This document shows, in pieces, positions 43,340-52,353 of a DNA stretch of 64,000 bases. Below the pieces are notes generated by a model. The model had not been told where the DNA came from. It was given only the letters and a program-made list of their open reading frames with translations, and did not search any database. Numbering within the stretch: position 1 is the first letter of the stretch; every line of letters starts with the position of its first letter. This stretch comes from JADKCL01 sp031424495 (GTDB lineage: Bacteria; Bacteroidota; Bacteroidia; J057; JADKCL01), in assembly GCA_031424495.1 (NCBI GenBank), contig JANPHP010000485.1, positions 9,195-73,194 of the forward strand, read 5' to 3'. The position numbers were made by a program, and so were the translations under genes.

Positions 43340-44266
43340 ATGTCAAAGTACATCAATCCATATACCGATTTTGGTTTCAAAAAACTCTTTGGAGAAGAAG
43401 CCAATAAGGATTTGTTGATAGACTTTCTCAATCAATTGCTGCCGCCGCATCATCAGATTGCAAAGCTGCAATTCAAGAACAATGAAAAACTATCGGATCT
43501 TCCCGATCAGCGCAAGGCTTATTTTGATATCCATTGCAAGTCCAAGACCGGCGAGCAGTTCATCGTCGAGATGCAAAAAGCGAAGATGAACTTTTTCAAG
43601 GATCGATCTTTGTTCTATTCGACCTTTCCGATTCGCGACCAAGCTAAGCGCGCCAAGCATTGGGACTTCAAACTCAACGATGTCTACTTCATCGCCATTT
43701 TGGACTTTGAATACGACGAAAACGAAGAACGCCGCAAGTTTCTGCGCCATGTGCAGCTGAAAGACCAAGATGGCGACCTGTTTTACAACAAGTTGCATTT
43801 CAAATTTTTGCAAATGCCGCTGTTCAAGAAGAAAGAACATGAGTTGGAATCACATTTCGACAAGTGGGTCTACTTCTTGAAGAATCTGAGCAAATTCGAG
43901 CGAATTCCAGCCATTCTGAAAGAACCGATTTTTGAAAAGGCTTTTCACACAGCCGAAATGTCCAATATGACTCAAGCGCAATATGAGGCTTATGAGCGCA
44001 GTTGGCTTGACTATTCGACCATGAATGCCGTCGTCAACAGCGCAATCGACCAAGGCTTGGAGAAAGGAATTAAGCAGGGAATTGAGAAAGGGGTGGAGAT
44101 TGGCCGTGAAGAAGAGAAACTCAAAAGTCAAGAAGAGGCAGAAAGAAAGGAGCGTGAACTTATCTTGCGCATGCATGCGAAAGGCCAGAGCCCTGGCGAA
44201 ATCGCGGACCTTACAGGCATCGAGGTCGAAAGGATCATCGAAATCATCGCCGACATACAGGATTGA
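43340..44266 (+). CDS. Rpn-family recombination-promoting nuclease / PD-(D/E)XK putative transposase
   Basis: A 308-residue protein of the family often labelled 'PD-(D/E)XK nuclease family transposase'. The start at 43340 gives the typical N terminus MSKYINPYTDFGFKKLFGEE; a longer frame would run into the esterase promoter and start codon. The nuclease core is visible: a conserved DFLN near 29, KAYFDIHCKSKTGEQFIVEMQ around 59-79 (written as landmarks D...E-x-Q), and the basic helix after it. A Lys/Glu-rich tail with repeated E-K-G-I-K-Q-G units and a small helical end (GQSPGEIADLTGI) completes it. These proteins cut DNA and promote recA-independent recombination. No terminal inverted repeats are seen, so it is not an evident insertion sequence. 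Confidence 0.9.
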   Translation: MSKYINPYTDFGFKKLFGEEANKDLLIDFLNQLLPPHHQIAKLQFKNNEKLSDLPDQRKAYFDIHCKSKTGEQFIVEMQKAKMNFFKDRSLFYSTFPIRDQAKRAKHWDFKLNDVYFIAILDFEYDENEERRKFLRHVQLKDQDGDLFYNKLHFKFLQMPLFKKKEHELESHFDKWVYFLKNLSKFERIPAILKEPIFEKAFHTAEMSNMTQAQYEAYERSWLDYSTMNAVVNSAIDQGLEKGIKQGIEKGVEIGREEEKLKSQEEAERKERELILRMHAKGQSPGEIADLTGIEVERIIEIIADIQD

Positions 44267-44284
44267 TCGATCCCTACAATATCC

Positions 44285-45424
44285 CTAAAACACCTTCCGC
44301 ACGATCCATCCCACCAAGCCTCGTTTGCCGGCCCGTCCGATCAGCCAATTGAGCAGCCATATCCTGTCGCCAACCAAGCGTTGCGCCCAGTATTTTTGGC
44401 GCAATTCTTTGCTGAGTTTCGAATGCAGTGTTTTGCTGTAGCCTTCCAGAAAATTTGTGCTGAAATCCTTTCGTTTGAAGGCTTCTAGGACCCACTTCAC
44501 GGCGATTTGCGCGCTCCACATGGCGTTGCCTAACCCCTCGCCTGTCGCAGGATCGATCAGTGACGCGGCATCGCCACACAACACAAATCCATCTCCACTC
44601 ATCTGTACCCAGCGCGAGCCGAGCGGCAGACCAAAGCCTTGTACCTTGCCGAGCATGCGTGCTTGCGCGAAGCGCTCGCGCAATGCAGGCGCTTGCGCGA
44701 TGATTTCGGGGAGTGCCGTTCGCAGTGCGATTTTGCGCTGCGCAATATCCTTGCTCAGCATCCCAAAACCGACGTTGCATTCCGTTGCGCTCACTGGAAA
44801 AATCCAAAAATAGCCCGGCAGACTATCCTTCAACAAATGGATCTCCATCGTGTCGGGTTGCAAGTCGGCAACATCGGCAAAATAGGCCCGCACTGCCGCG
44901 CAATGGTGCTGCGGATCCATCTCAAAACCAGCCAATTGGCGTGCCGTGACGCCATTGGCGCCGTCGCAACCGATGATGAAGCGCGCGCTCAGCATTTGCT
45001 TCGCCGTCTTGATTTCCCATCGATCACCATCACGCACAATCGCCTCAACCGTGGTCGCCGCCAAGAAATCTATCCTCCCATCCGCCAAAGCCTCTTCCAA
45101 CAGAAACGCATCAAAATCCATCCGCCGCGCGCAATATCCCGATGTCGTAAAAGTATAAGTGAATGGTCTCCCATCAGGCGCTACGACTTTGCAAGCGCGA
45201 ATCGTGGTCTTCTTGGGCCAAGCTGCCAAAGTTTGCACAGACGAGGGCGAAAGCTCGCGCAGCACGCGCACCGCACGGGCAGGAATGGCATCCCCGCAAA
45301 CCTTATCTCGTGGAAAAACGGCTTTGTCCAACATGACCACACGCAAGCCCGCCCCACGCAAGGCAAGTGCGCAGGTCGCGCCCGCAGGGCCGGCGCCGAT
45401 GATGGCGATGTCGTAGGAGACCAC
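44285..45424 (-). CDS. Geranylgeranyl-reductase-family FAD oxidoreductase
   Basis: A 379-residue flavoprotein. The N-terminal FAD-binding motif is IAIIGAGPAGATCALAL at 6-22, then the family's P-R-D-K-V-C-G-D-A near 38-46, the middle GCDGANGVTAR near 153-163, and the C-terminal FAD-contacting CGDAASLIDPATGEGLGNAM near 287-306. The tail is basic and hydrophobic (WLLNWLIGRAGKRGLVGWIVRKVF ends it; shown by IVRKVF). Members reduce isoprenoid chains of archaeal lipids, chlorophylls and quinones, or act on other polycyclic substrates, so a quinone or isoprenoid lipid is a reasonable guess, not shown. It converges on the nuclease gene with 18 bases between them. Confidence 0.9.
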   Translation of the reverse strand: MVSYDIAIIGAGPAGATCALALRGAGLRVVMLDKAVFPRDKVCGDAIPARAVRVLRELSPSSVQTLAAWPKKTTIRACKVVAPDGRPFTYTFTTSGYCARRMDFDAFLLEEALADGRIDFLAATTVEAIVRDGDRWEIKTAKQMLSARFIIGCDGANGVTARQLAGFEMDPQHHCAAVRAYFADVADLQPDTMEIHLLKDSLPGYFWIFPVSATECNVGFGMLSKDIAQRKIALRTALPEIIAQAPALRERFAQARMLGKVQGFGLPLGSRWVQMSGDGFVLCGDAASLIDPATGEGLGNAMWSAQIAVKWVLEAFKRKDFSTNFLEGYSKTLHSKLSKELRQKYWAQRLVGDRIWLLNWLIGRAGKRGLVGWIVRKVF

Positions 45425-45642
45425 GGTGCAAGATAGGAGCAGAATTTACAGAATTTGTAGAATCATGGGGGACGGTTGAATTATTTGCTTTCAGGGTGGG
45501 GGTTAGATCTGATTGGGCGAATCATTTGCTTTCTGGTTGGGGATTCGATCAGGGGCAATGAATGATGTTCTTTCGCGTGGTTTGATTTGATTTCGTGGAA
45601 AGAGTGGGACTCCGAGAGCTCGTTCGAAATCAGGAATAGCGA

Positions 45643-45673
45643 TTTGAAGTTCCTTGTTCATTTCGTAAATTTC
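45643..45673 (+). promoter_or_regulatory. Bacteroidetes-type promoter of the GH13 gene
   Basis: TTTG at 45643-45646 and TAAATTTC at 45666-45673 (one mismatch) lie 19 bases apart. The ATG at 45677 is only three bases past the -7 element. Confidence 0.55.
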
Positions 45674-45676
45674 GGG

Positions 45677-48091
45677 ATGAAAATTCAGTTTTTGCTGTTT
45701 CTAGTGGCATTGAGCTTTTTGGCTTGGGGTTGCAAATCCCATGATGATGCAAGTTCGCCCACCGTGTTTGAGCGGCCTGTGCCCGCAAGCATTGGCTTGT
45801 TTTCGCCCATCCAATTGGCGGCTGACACGACCCTTATTGTTTTGGAGGACTATTTTCCCAACGGTGAATGGCCTGATTCCATCGCAATGAGTGATTTCTT
45901 GTCCTTCAAAGCCGATTCTGTGGCCGGGACGATCACGGTCACCAAAGCCACTGAAGGCCTGCCTTGGTTGTCGACCTTGGACCTGGGATTTGGTAAGCAC
46001 CACTACAATATTTTGGTGCGCCGCTCGCGCGAAGCCGATGTTGTAATCGCTTTTGACCCCAAGGGCAAAACTTTTGAGAAGGTGCAAGTGGCTGGCGAAA
46101 TCAATGGATGGAATCCGGAAAACGGGCCGATGACACTACAGGACGGCAAATGGCAAATCCCGATGCGCCTCAACCCTGGCCGCTATCAATATCAACTCGT
46201 GATCGATGGCAAATGGATGCTCGATCCAGCAAATCCCATCAAAGTATCCAATGGCATTGGCGGTGTGAACTCAGAGTTGGTGGTGGGCGAAGGATTGGGC
46301 CGCAGCGTGGAAAATGTGACCTTGCGCTGGGGAATCGGCAAAGCAGACGATGCGCTGATGATCCTGCCATTCGAGCTTGACACTGCGTTGCACCATTTTT
46401 CGGCAAGCAATGTCTTCGCATTTTGGGAAAATGAGCGCATTCAAGTGATCGAATCAAAAGACTTTCGCGAAGCAAACAATATGATCCAAATTCCGGCTGC
46501 CACCAAGGACAAAAAGCGCAGTCACATTCGCATCTTCGCGCAGGGCGAGCGTTTTTGGACCAATGACTTGCTCATTCCCCTAGAAAATGGCAAGCCCGTG
46601 TTGAGCGCGCAAAATCTCTCGGATGCCGATCCTCACAAAAACATCATCTATTTTATGATGGTGGATCGTTTCAGCAATGGAGACAAATCCAATGATGCGC
46701 CACTCCACGACGCGCGCGTCGATTACAAGGCCGATTTTCACGGTGGCGACTTGGCTGGCATTGCACAACGTATCAAAGAAGGTTATTTCGATTCGCTCGG
46801 CGTGAACATGCTTTGGATTTCGCCGATTGTGCGTAATCCGGAAGGCGCCTACCAAGAATACCCAGAGCCACGGCGCTGGTTTTCAGGCTACCATGGCTAT
46901 TGGCCCATTTCCAGCACCCACGTCGATCACCGATTTGGGACCGATCAGGAGCTGATCGACATGGTGAAAGAAGCACATGCGCACGGCATCAAAATCATCC
47001 TAGATTATGTCGCCAACCATTTGCATGAAGAGCACCCCATGATCAAGGCGCATCCGGAATGGAAAACCGAACTCTATCTCAAAGACTCAGTGCTCAATGT
47101 GCGGCTCTGGGACACCCACCGCATCGGCACTTGGTTTGATACCTTCATGCCGAGCTTGGACTATTCCAAGCCCGAAGTCGTTGAATTTCAAAGTGATTCT
47201 GCTTTGTATTGGGTACAACATTTTGGCCTGGATGGTTTCAGGCAAGATGCCACCAAGCATGTGCCGACTGAGTTTTGGCGCCGCCTCACACAAAAGCTCA
47301 AGACGCAATATATGATTCCTGAAAACAAGGAATTGTACCAAATCGGCGAAACATTTGGCAGCCGTGAATTGATCGGAAGTTATGTTGGTTCGGGATTGTT
47401 AAGTGGTCAGTTTGACTTCAATTATTATTGGACGCTGAAAGGTGTGTTTTCCGGCGGCGAAAAGAACTTTGTGCGCTTGCCTGAGAGCATGGCAGCAAGC
47501 GAAACCGCTTATGGCAGCCACTCCCTCATGGGCAATATTACGGGCAACCATGATATGCCGCGTTTCATCGCCTACGCAGGCGAAGCGATCAGCAACGATG
47601 AGGATCCAAAAGAAGCAGGATGGAACCGCGAGGTGAAGCTCAAAAACAAAGACGGCTACAAACGCTTGCAAATGTTGCAAGCTTGGCTGCTCATGGGCCC
47701 AGGCATTCCAGTGATGTATTATGGTGATGAAATCGGCATGGTCGGCGCTGGAGACCCTGACAATCGCAGAGATATGATCTTTTCAGGGCTATCGCCCGAG
47801 GAGCAGGAGACCAAAGCTATTGTGAGCAAACTCGCCCACCTTCGCCAAAACAGCATGGCCGTTTTGTATGGCACGACTGAAATATTTGTGCAAGGCAACC
47901 TCATTGCCATGCGGAGGCAATATGTCTCCAAGCCAATTTGGCTCGTCGTAAACTTGGGCAAGACCGACGGCAAATTTACATTTCCGTCCACAAGTGACTT
48001 TGAGGCATCCACGCTGCTCTTTGGAAAAGGATTTGCTTTGGATGGCGGCGTCTTGGATCTGCCTGCTCTGAGTTTTGAGGTGGTGGAATAA
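45677..48091 (+). CDS. GH13 alpha-amylase-family lipoprotein with glycogen-binding domain
   Basis: An 804-residue surface or periplasmic glycosidase acting on alpha-glucans such as starch, glycogen or maltodextrin. The signal ends in LAWGC (Cys 19), a lipoprotein-type end. A CBM48/AMPK-like domain lies at about 135-190 (VQVAGEINGWNP, RYQYQLVIDGKW). The GH13 barrel starts near 345 (IIYFMMVDRFSNGD). Catalytic residues are visible: the nucleophile Asp in GFRQDATKHV near 523, the acid Glu in QIGETFG near 557, and the transition-state Asp in GNHDMPR near 624. The C-terminal beta domain ends the protein. It resembles SusG- or cyclomaltodextrinase-type enzymes of Bacteroidota. No susC/susD pair is nearby, so it is not in a canonical utilisation locus. 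Confidence 0.93.
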   Translation: MKIQFLLFLVALSFLAWGCKSHDDASSPTVFERPVPASIGLFSPIQLAADTTLIVLEDYFPNGEWPDSIAMSDFLSFKADSVAGTITVTKATEGLPWLSTLDLGFGKHHYNILVRRSREADVVIAFDPKGKTFEKVQVAGEINGWNPENGPMTLQDGKWQIPMRLNPGRYQYQLVIDGKWMLDPANPIKVSNGIGGVNSELVVGEGLGRSVENVTLRWGIGKADDALMILPFELDTALHHFSASNVFAFWENERIQVIESKDFREANNMIQIPAATKDKKRSHIRIFAQGERFWTNDLLIPLENGKPVLSAQNLSDADPHKNIIYFMMVDRFSNGDKSNDAPLHDARVDYKADFHGGDLAGIAQRIKEGYFDSLGVNMLWISPIVRNPEGAYQEYPEPRRWFSGYHGYWPISSTHVDHRFGTDQELIDMVKEAHAHGIKIILDYVANHLHEEHPMIKAHPEWKTELYLKDSVLNVRLWDTHRIGTWFDTFMPSLDYSKPEVVEFQSDSALYWVQHFGLDGFRQDATKHVPTEFWRRLTQKLKTQYMIPENKELYQIGETFGSRELIGSYVGSGLLSGQFDFNYYWTLKGVFSGGEKNFVRLPESMAASETAYGSHSLMGNITGNHDMPRFIAYAGEAISNDEDPKEAGWNREVKLKNKDGYKRLQMLQAWLLMGPGIPVMYYGDEIGMVGAGDPDNRRDMIFSGLSPEEQETKAIVSKLAHLRQNSMAVLYGTTEIFVQGNLIAMRRQYVSKPIWLVVNLGKTDGKFTFPSTSDFEASTLLFGKGFALDGGVLDLPALSFEVVE

Positions 48092-48134
48092 TTGATCGAC
48101 GACGGCAAGCTAAGGCCGCACAATCGCGCTCACT

Positions 48135-48668
48135 ATGAATAGAAGAGACTTTTTCAAACTCGCAGGGCTAGGCGCTAGCGCCCTTTTCCTCACTCCAACG
48201 GTGGTGACTGCGGCTTGGACGGATGCTTGGCGGGCAGAAGACGCCGTGAAATTTGCGGTTGCGCAAGCGCAAACCCTCGGCGCCACCTACGCAGATGCAC
48301 GCATCGGCCCCTGCGAGCTCACAGGGCACGGCGACGACTTTGCCCCGATTGGCCTACTTGATACCGACCTGCTGGGAATACGGGTGTGCACGCCACAAGG
48401 TTGGCGCAAACTGGTGATCCGAAAATTTGATCAAGCATCCATCAAAGAAAATCTTGCGCTTGCATTTGGCCCTGCATCCGACGCACATACAGAGCGGAAA
48501 AACTGGCTTACTGCCCAATTTTGCAAAGAAAAAGTTCTTGCACACCGCAGCAGCGACCCCACAACCGACACCCAGCTCAATATGGCCATGTTGCGCTACG
48601 GGCTACCCTTGCCTTCCCCTGAAAACGGTCCTCAAATCCTCTTTTGTGACATCCTCTTGCATCAATAA
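48135..48668 (+). CDS. Short Tat-targeted protein resembling the N-terminal part of TldD/PmbA
   Basis: A 177-residue protein. The N terminus N-R-R-D-F-F-K-L-A with a following hydrophobic segment is a twin-arginine export signal, which moves folded or cofactor-bearing proteins. Residues about 35-115 (EDAVKFAVAQAQTLGATYADARIG, then LLGIRVCTPQGWRKL and DQASIKENLALAFG) match my memory of the N-terminal domain of Tat-targeted TldD-like proteins, where 'A-x-Y-A-D-x-R' and 'G-x-G-I-R-V' recur. TldD proteases have about 450-550 residues with a zinc site in a later domain; that part is absent here. It could be a truncated gene or a small derived protein. It starts the operon, two bases before the molybdenum hydroxylase gene. 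Confidence 0.62.
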   Translation: MNRRDFFKLAGLGASALFLTPTVVTAAWTDAWRAEDAVKFAVAQAQTLGATYADARIGPCELTGHGDDFAPIGLLDTDLLGIRVCTPQGWRKLVIRKFDQASIKENLALAFGPASDAHTERKNWLTAQFCKEKVLAHRSSDPTTDTQLNMAMLRYGLPLPSPENGPQILFCDILLHQ

Positions 48669-48670
48669 TC

Positions 48671-51358
48671 ATGGCTGAAAAAATCAATACGACGCTCAAC
48701 GGGCTCGCGCAAACTTTTGAGGTTGGGATCGAAACCGCCGCCATATCGGTGATCAGGGAGCAAGCGGGCCTCAAGGGCACCAAATTTGTCTGTGGATCAG
48801 GCACTTGCGGTGCCTGCACGGTGCTTGTAGATGGCGCGGCGCATTGCAGTTGCATCATGCCTGCCCTGCACATGGAGGGCAAACAAATCATAACCATCGA
48901 GGGCCAAGCCAAGGGCGATTTGCACCCTGTGCAAAAGGCTTTTCTAGCTCACGATGCCTTGCAATGTGGCTATTGCACACCAGGATTCATCAACGAGGGC
49001 ATCGCATTCTACAACGAATGGCGCCAAAAAAATGATGATCCCGAAAACCCGAAATCTCCATCTCGCGAAATTATCGCAGAAGCAATGGCGGGCCATTATT
49101 GTAGATGTGGTGCCTACCAAGGCATTTATGAAGCGATCATGGATGCCTGTTCGGGCAAATATGACGGCCCAGAGATGCCCGATTATTTGCGCAACGACGG
49201 CCCTGCCAAGGTCACGGGCGCAGCAAAATATACCACTGATATTGCGCTAGATGGCCAATTGGTCGGCGTCATTTTCCGCTCGACGATCCCGCATGGCAAG
49301 ATCAAACGGCTGGACCTCAGTAAGGCGCAGGCGATGAACGGCGTCAAGGCGGTATTGCGCTTGAAGGCGGATGACCATACGCATTACGAAGGTGAGCCGA
49401 TCGCCGCACTTGCAGCTGTGGATCGCGCAACTGCGCATGCCGCAATGCAGGCCATCGAGATCGAATATGAAGCATTGCCTTTCTTGACAGATATCAAGAG
49501 CGCGATGAAACCCGAAGCTATTTTGCTCACGCCGGAGGATCGTAAAACGGTTCCCACGGCCTCGGAAGCGCCACCATTTCCCGGCAAATGGGAAGGCAAT
49601 GTACGCCAAACGACTTTGAGCATCTCGTCCTCCGAAAAGGCGAAAGCAAAACGAAAAATTGAAAATTCATCGCCTGAAAAAGCGACACATTTTGAAGCAA
49701 CCTTTGTCACGCCGACACAATTTCACACGACGCTGGAGCCACATTGTGCCGTTGCGGATTGGAAACAAGACGGCACGCTGACGGTTTATGCCTCCACCCA
49801 AGGCGTCTATTTTCTTGCCAAGGATATTGCGGAGCGTTATGACTTGAAAGAAGATCAAGTGCATGTCATCGCAGAGCATGTTGGAGGCGCATTTGGTTCC
49901 AAGTTGACCTTGCACACAGCGATCAAAACCGCAATTGAATTGTCGCGCGCAGCAAAGGCACCGGTTGCGGTGATCTATTCACGCGCAGAAGAATTCACGG
50001 AGGCGGGATATCGCCCCTCGGCAGAGATCGTCACCACGATCACAGCCGACCCCGATGGCGGCAACGCAGCCTATACCATGGCAGCGTATGGCAATTCGGG
50101 CTACGCCATAGGCTCCAATATTGCGGATATTTCGGGCCTCGGATACACGGGCATTTCGAAGTCACTGGTGGATTATGATGTCTTGACTAATTTCCAGCCG
50201 GGGTCTGCATTCAGGGCACCCGGAGGTCCTGCGGCCTGTTTTGCGCTGGAGCAGGCCATCGACCAATTGGCGGTGCAGCTCAATCTGGACCCAATCGCAT
50301 TTCGGAGGAAATGGGAGGAGCACCCTGGCTATATTGCGCTGTTTGATTGGGTGGAGAAATTGCCCCTCTGGAAAAAACGGCCCACCGTCCACACCAAAAC
50401 AGATCGTTATCAGCGCGGTGTCGGCGTGGCTTTTGGCGGATGGATGCATATCTACATGCCCTCAGTCGTCGTGGAGGTGGAGGCGAGCCCGGCGGGTATT
50501 ACGGTGCGCAATGCCGTCCAAGACATGGGGCAAGGCGCACGCTCGGTATTGTCCAAGGCCGTCTCAGACGTCTTTGGCATTCCCGCCAAGGACATCAAAG
50601 TCGAGGCCGGCCACAGCACCTACACGATCGGGCCGTCATCAGGCGGCAGCCGCACCACCGCTTCCATCTATCCCGCAGCCTTTGAGGCCGCCGAAAAACT
50701 GCAAGCATCCATCCTCAAGGAAGTCGTGAATAAATTGAGCTTGGCAGACGCCCAAATAGCGCCTGGAGGCATCGCGCATGCCGCTGGATTGCTCACTTGG
50801 CAAGAGGCCCTTAAGTATATTACGCTTTTGCAGGAAAAGGCTACGCGTGGCCACAACGATGGATTCAATCCCATGGGAATGATCCCCTTGGGGCAAGGCA
50901 TGGAACTCGGCCAAAAAAGATCGTATGGCGTCTATGTAATTGAGGTAATGGTCGATACATTGCTCGGAAAAACAACCGTAACGGAGGTGCAAGGCGCCAT
51001 GCGCGTGGGCAAGGTACATGTGCGCCCACTTGCTGAGAGTCAATGCCAAGGCGGCGTAATCCAAGGCATCGGCCACGTATTGTATGAAGATCGCGCAATA
51101 TGCCCGACCACGGGGCGCTTGCTCAGTCGCGGATTAGAGGACTATCGCCTTGCAGGTATGGGCGACATTCCGCCGATCCACATCGATTTCATCGAGGAGG
51201 GATTTGAAATGGTGAAGCAAAAAGGCGTGGGCTTGGCGGAATTGTGTACGATTCCAGTGGCTGGCGCGGTCGCGAACGCAATTTACAATGCGACCAATTA
51301 CCGCCCATTGGTTGCGCCCATCATTCCACAGCGCCTTTTGGCAGGTCTCAAAGCATAA
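48671..51358 (+). CDS. Molybdenum hydroxylase: fused [2Fe-2S] and molybdopterin-binding subunit (xanthine dehydrogenase family)
   Basis: An 895-residue fusion that is normally two proteins. Residues 1-160 are the iron-sulfur subunit: a plant-type [2Fe-2S] site with Cys 41, 46, 49 and 61, and a second site with Cys 99, 102, 144 and 146. From about 175 the molybdenum subunit follows (DGPAKVTGAAKYTTDIAL), with EHVGGAFGSK near 398, FRAPGGPAACFALEQAID near 515-531, and DMGQGARSVL near 618. The usual catalytic glutamate region near the C terminus reads KGVGLAELCTIP instead of the common G-x-G-E-P-x. The substrate, an aldehyde, purine or N-heterocycle, cannot be told. No signal peptide is present, and FAD-subunit, XdhC and MocA genes follow. 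Confidence 0.93.
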   Translation: MAEKINTTLNGLAQTFEVGIETAAISVIREQAGLKGTKFVCGSGTCGACTVLVDGAAHCSCIMPALHMEGKQIITIEGQAKGDLHPVQKAFLAHDALQCGYCTPGFINEGIAFYNEWRQKNDDPENPKSPSREIIAEAMAGHYCRCGAYQGIYEAIMDACSGKYDGPEMPDYLRNDGPAKVTGAAKYTTDIALDGQLVGVIFRSTIPHGKIKRLDLSKAQAMNGVKAVLRLKADDHTHYEGEPIAALAAVDRATAHAAMQAIEIEYEALPFLTDIKSAMKPEAILLTPEDRKTVPTASEAPPFPGKWEGNVRQTTLSISSSEKAKAKRKIENSSPEKATHFEATFVTPTQFHTTLEPHCAVADWKQDGTLTVYASTQGVYFLAKDIAERYDLKEDQVHVIAEHVGGAFGSKLTLHTAIKTAIELSRAAKAPVAVIYSRAEEFTEAGYRPSAEIVTTITADPDGGNAAYTMAAYGNSGYAIGSNIADISGLGYTGISKSLVDYDVLTNFQPGSAFRAPGGPAACFALEQAIDQLAVQLNLDPIAFRRKWEEHPGYIALFDWVEKLPLWKKRPTVHTKTDRYQRGVGVAFGGWMHIYMPSVVVEVEASPAGITVRNAVQDMGQGARSVLSKAVSDVFGIPAKDIKVEAGHSTYTIGPSSGGSRTTASIYPAAFEAAEKLQASILKEVVNKLSLADAQIAPGGIAHAAGLLTWQEALKYITLLQEKATRGHNDGFNPMGMIPLGQGMELGQKRSYGVYVIEVMVDTLLGKTTVTEVQGAMRVGKVHVRPLAESQCQGGVIQGIGHVLYEDRAICPTTGRLLSRGLEDYRLAGMGDIPPIHIDFIEEGFEMVKQKGVGLAELCTIPVAGAVANAIYNATNYRPLVAPIIPQRLLAGLKA

Positions 51359-51375
51359 TATCGGGAGGAATAAAG

Positions 51376-52341
51376 ATGAGTACGATTGCAAAGACAATTT
51401 CAGCAGCGCAAAATTCCCAAGGCGAATACCGCGCAGGTGGCACCGACGTCATGGACCGCCATCGCCACCATGTCTCAACGGGCGAAGTCGTCGATATCTC
51501 CGGCATTCCCAATCTCTCCGAAATCGCAAAAGCGACTGACGGCAGCCATAGCATCGGAGCCTTGGTCACCGTCGATGCGCTCGCGCACAGCATGCTGATT
51601 CAGAAGCATTACCCTGGCTTGGCGATGGCTGCAGGCGCACTTGCGAATCCGCAAATCAGGCGTGCTGCGAGCGTGGGCGGATCGTTGTTACAACGCAATC
51701 GTTGTTGGTACTATCGCCACGAAGATATTGCGTGTTTCAAAAAGGGCGGGAATTCCTGCCCAATGCGGGAAGGCAACCATCAATTTGGCGTTTGTTTTGA
51801 CCTCGGGCCCTGCGTTTCGCCGCATCCCAGCACTTTGGGTATGGTATTGCTCGCTTACGATGCACAAATCGAAATCGCAGACAAAGGCCTGCGCAATATT
51901 GCGGACCTGTATGGAGACGGCAAGGATGCCAAACACGACCACACGCTGGCGGAGGGCGAATTGTTGACACAAATCCATTTGCCTGATGTGCGCAAGGATG
52001 AATGGGCATTTTACTTTCGCAGCATCAGCCGTGCACATGCCGAATGGCCGCTCGTGGAGGCGTTTGCGCGCGGCTACAAGGGCGAAGGCGGCGTGATGGA
52101 GCAGGTCCGCGTCTCGGTCGGCGGCGTGGCCAATATCCCATTGCGATTACCCAAAGTCGAGGCTTTTCTGAATGGCAAAATCCCAAGCGCCGAAGTCTAC
52201 AAAGAAGCGGGCCGCATCGCCGCCGTAGGCGCCCTCCCGCTGCCGGGCACGCAATATAAGGTGGAGTTGCTGTCAGCAACGCTGGAAGAAACCTTGCGCA
52301 ATGCATTCGGAGGCCTAGAAATCAGGCCCAAAGGCGACTAA
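51376..52341 (+). CDS. Molybdenum hydroxylase FAD subunit with extra cysteine cluster
   Basis: A 321-residue FAD-binding subunit that passes electrons from the iron-sulfur clusters to the acceptor. The start at 51376 has a strong ribosome binding site (GGGAGG at 51362-51367) just after the previous stop; the longer frame from 51244 is overlap only. FAD motifs are RAGGTDVMD near 19-27 and ANPQIRRAASVGGSL near 90-104. A loop with Cys 110, 120, 128, 140 and 146 (C-W-Y-Y-R, D-I-A-C-F-K-K-G-G, N-S-C-P) matches the [4Fe-4S] insertion of PaoB-like subunits. CO-dehydrogenase-type C-terminal domain follows. It belongs with the gene upstream as one enzyme. Confidence 0.92.
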   Translation: MSTIAKTISAAQNSQGEYRAGGTDVMDRHRHHVSTGEVVDISGIPNLSEIAKATDGSHSIGALVTVDALAHSMLIQKHYPGLAMAAGALANPQIRRAASVGGSLLQRNRCWYYRHEDIACFKKGGNSCPMREGNHQFGVCFDLGPCVSPHPSTLGMVLLAYDAQIEIADKGLRNIADLYGDGKDAKHDHTLAEGELLTQIHLPDVRKDEWAFYFRSISRAHAEWPLVEAFARGYKGEGGVMEQVRVSVGGVANIPLRLPKVEAFLNGKIPSAEVYKEAGRIAAVGALPLPGTQYKVELLSATLEETLRNAFGGLEIRPKGD

Positions 52342-52353
52342 TCACCAGCATTT

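Noticed and set aside
43340..44266. The Rpn-type gene as part of an insertion sequence
   Set aside because: No terminal inverted repeats or target duplications are visible around it; such genes often stand alone.
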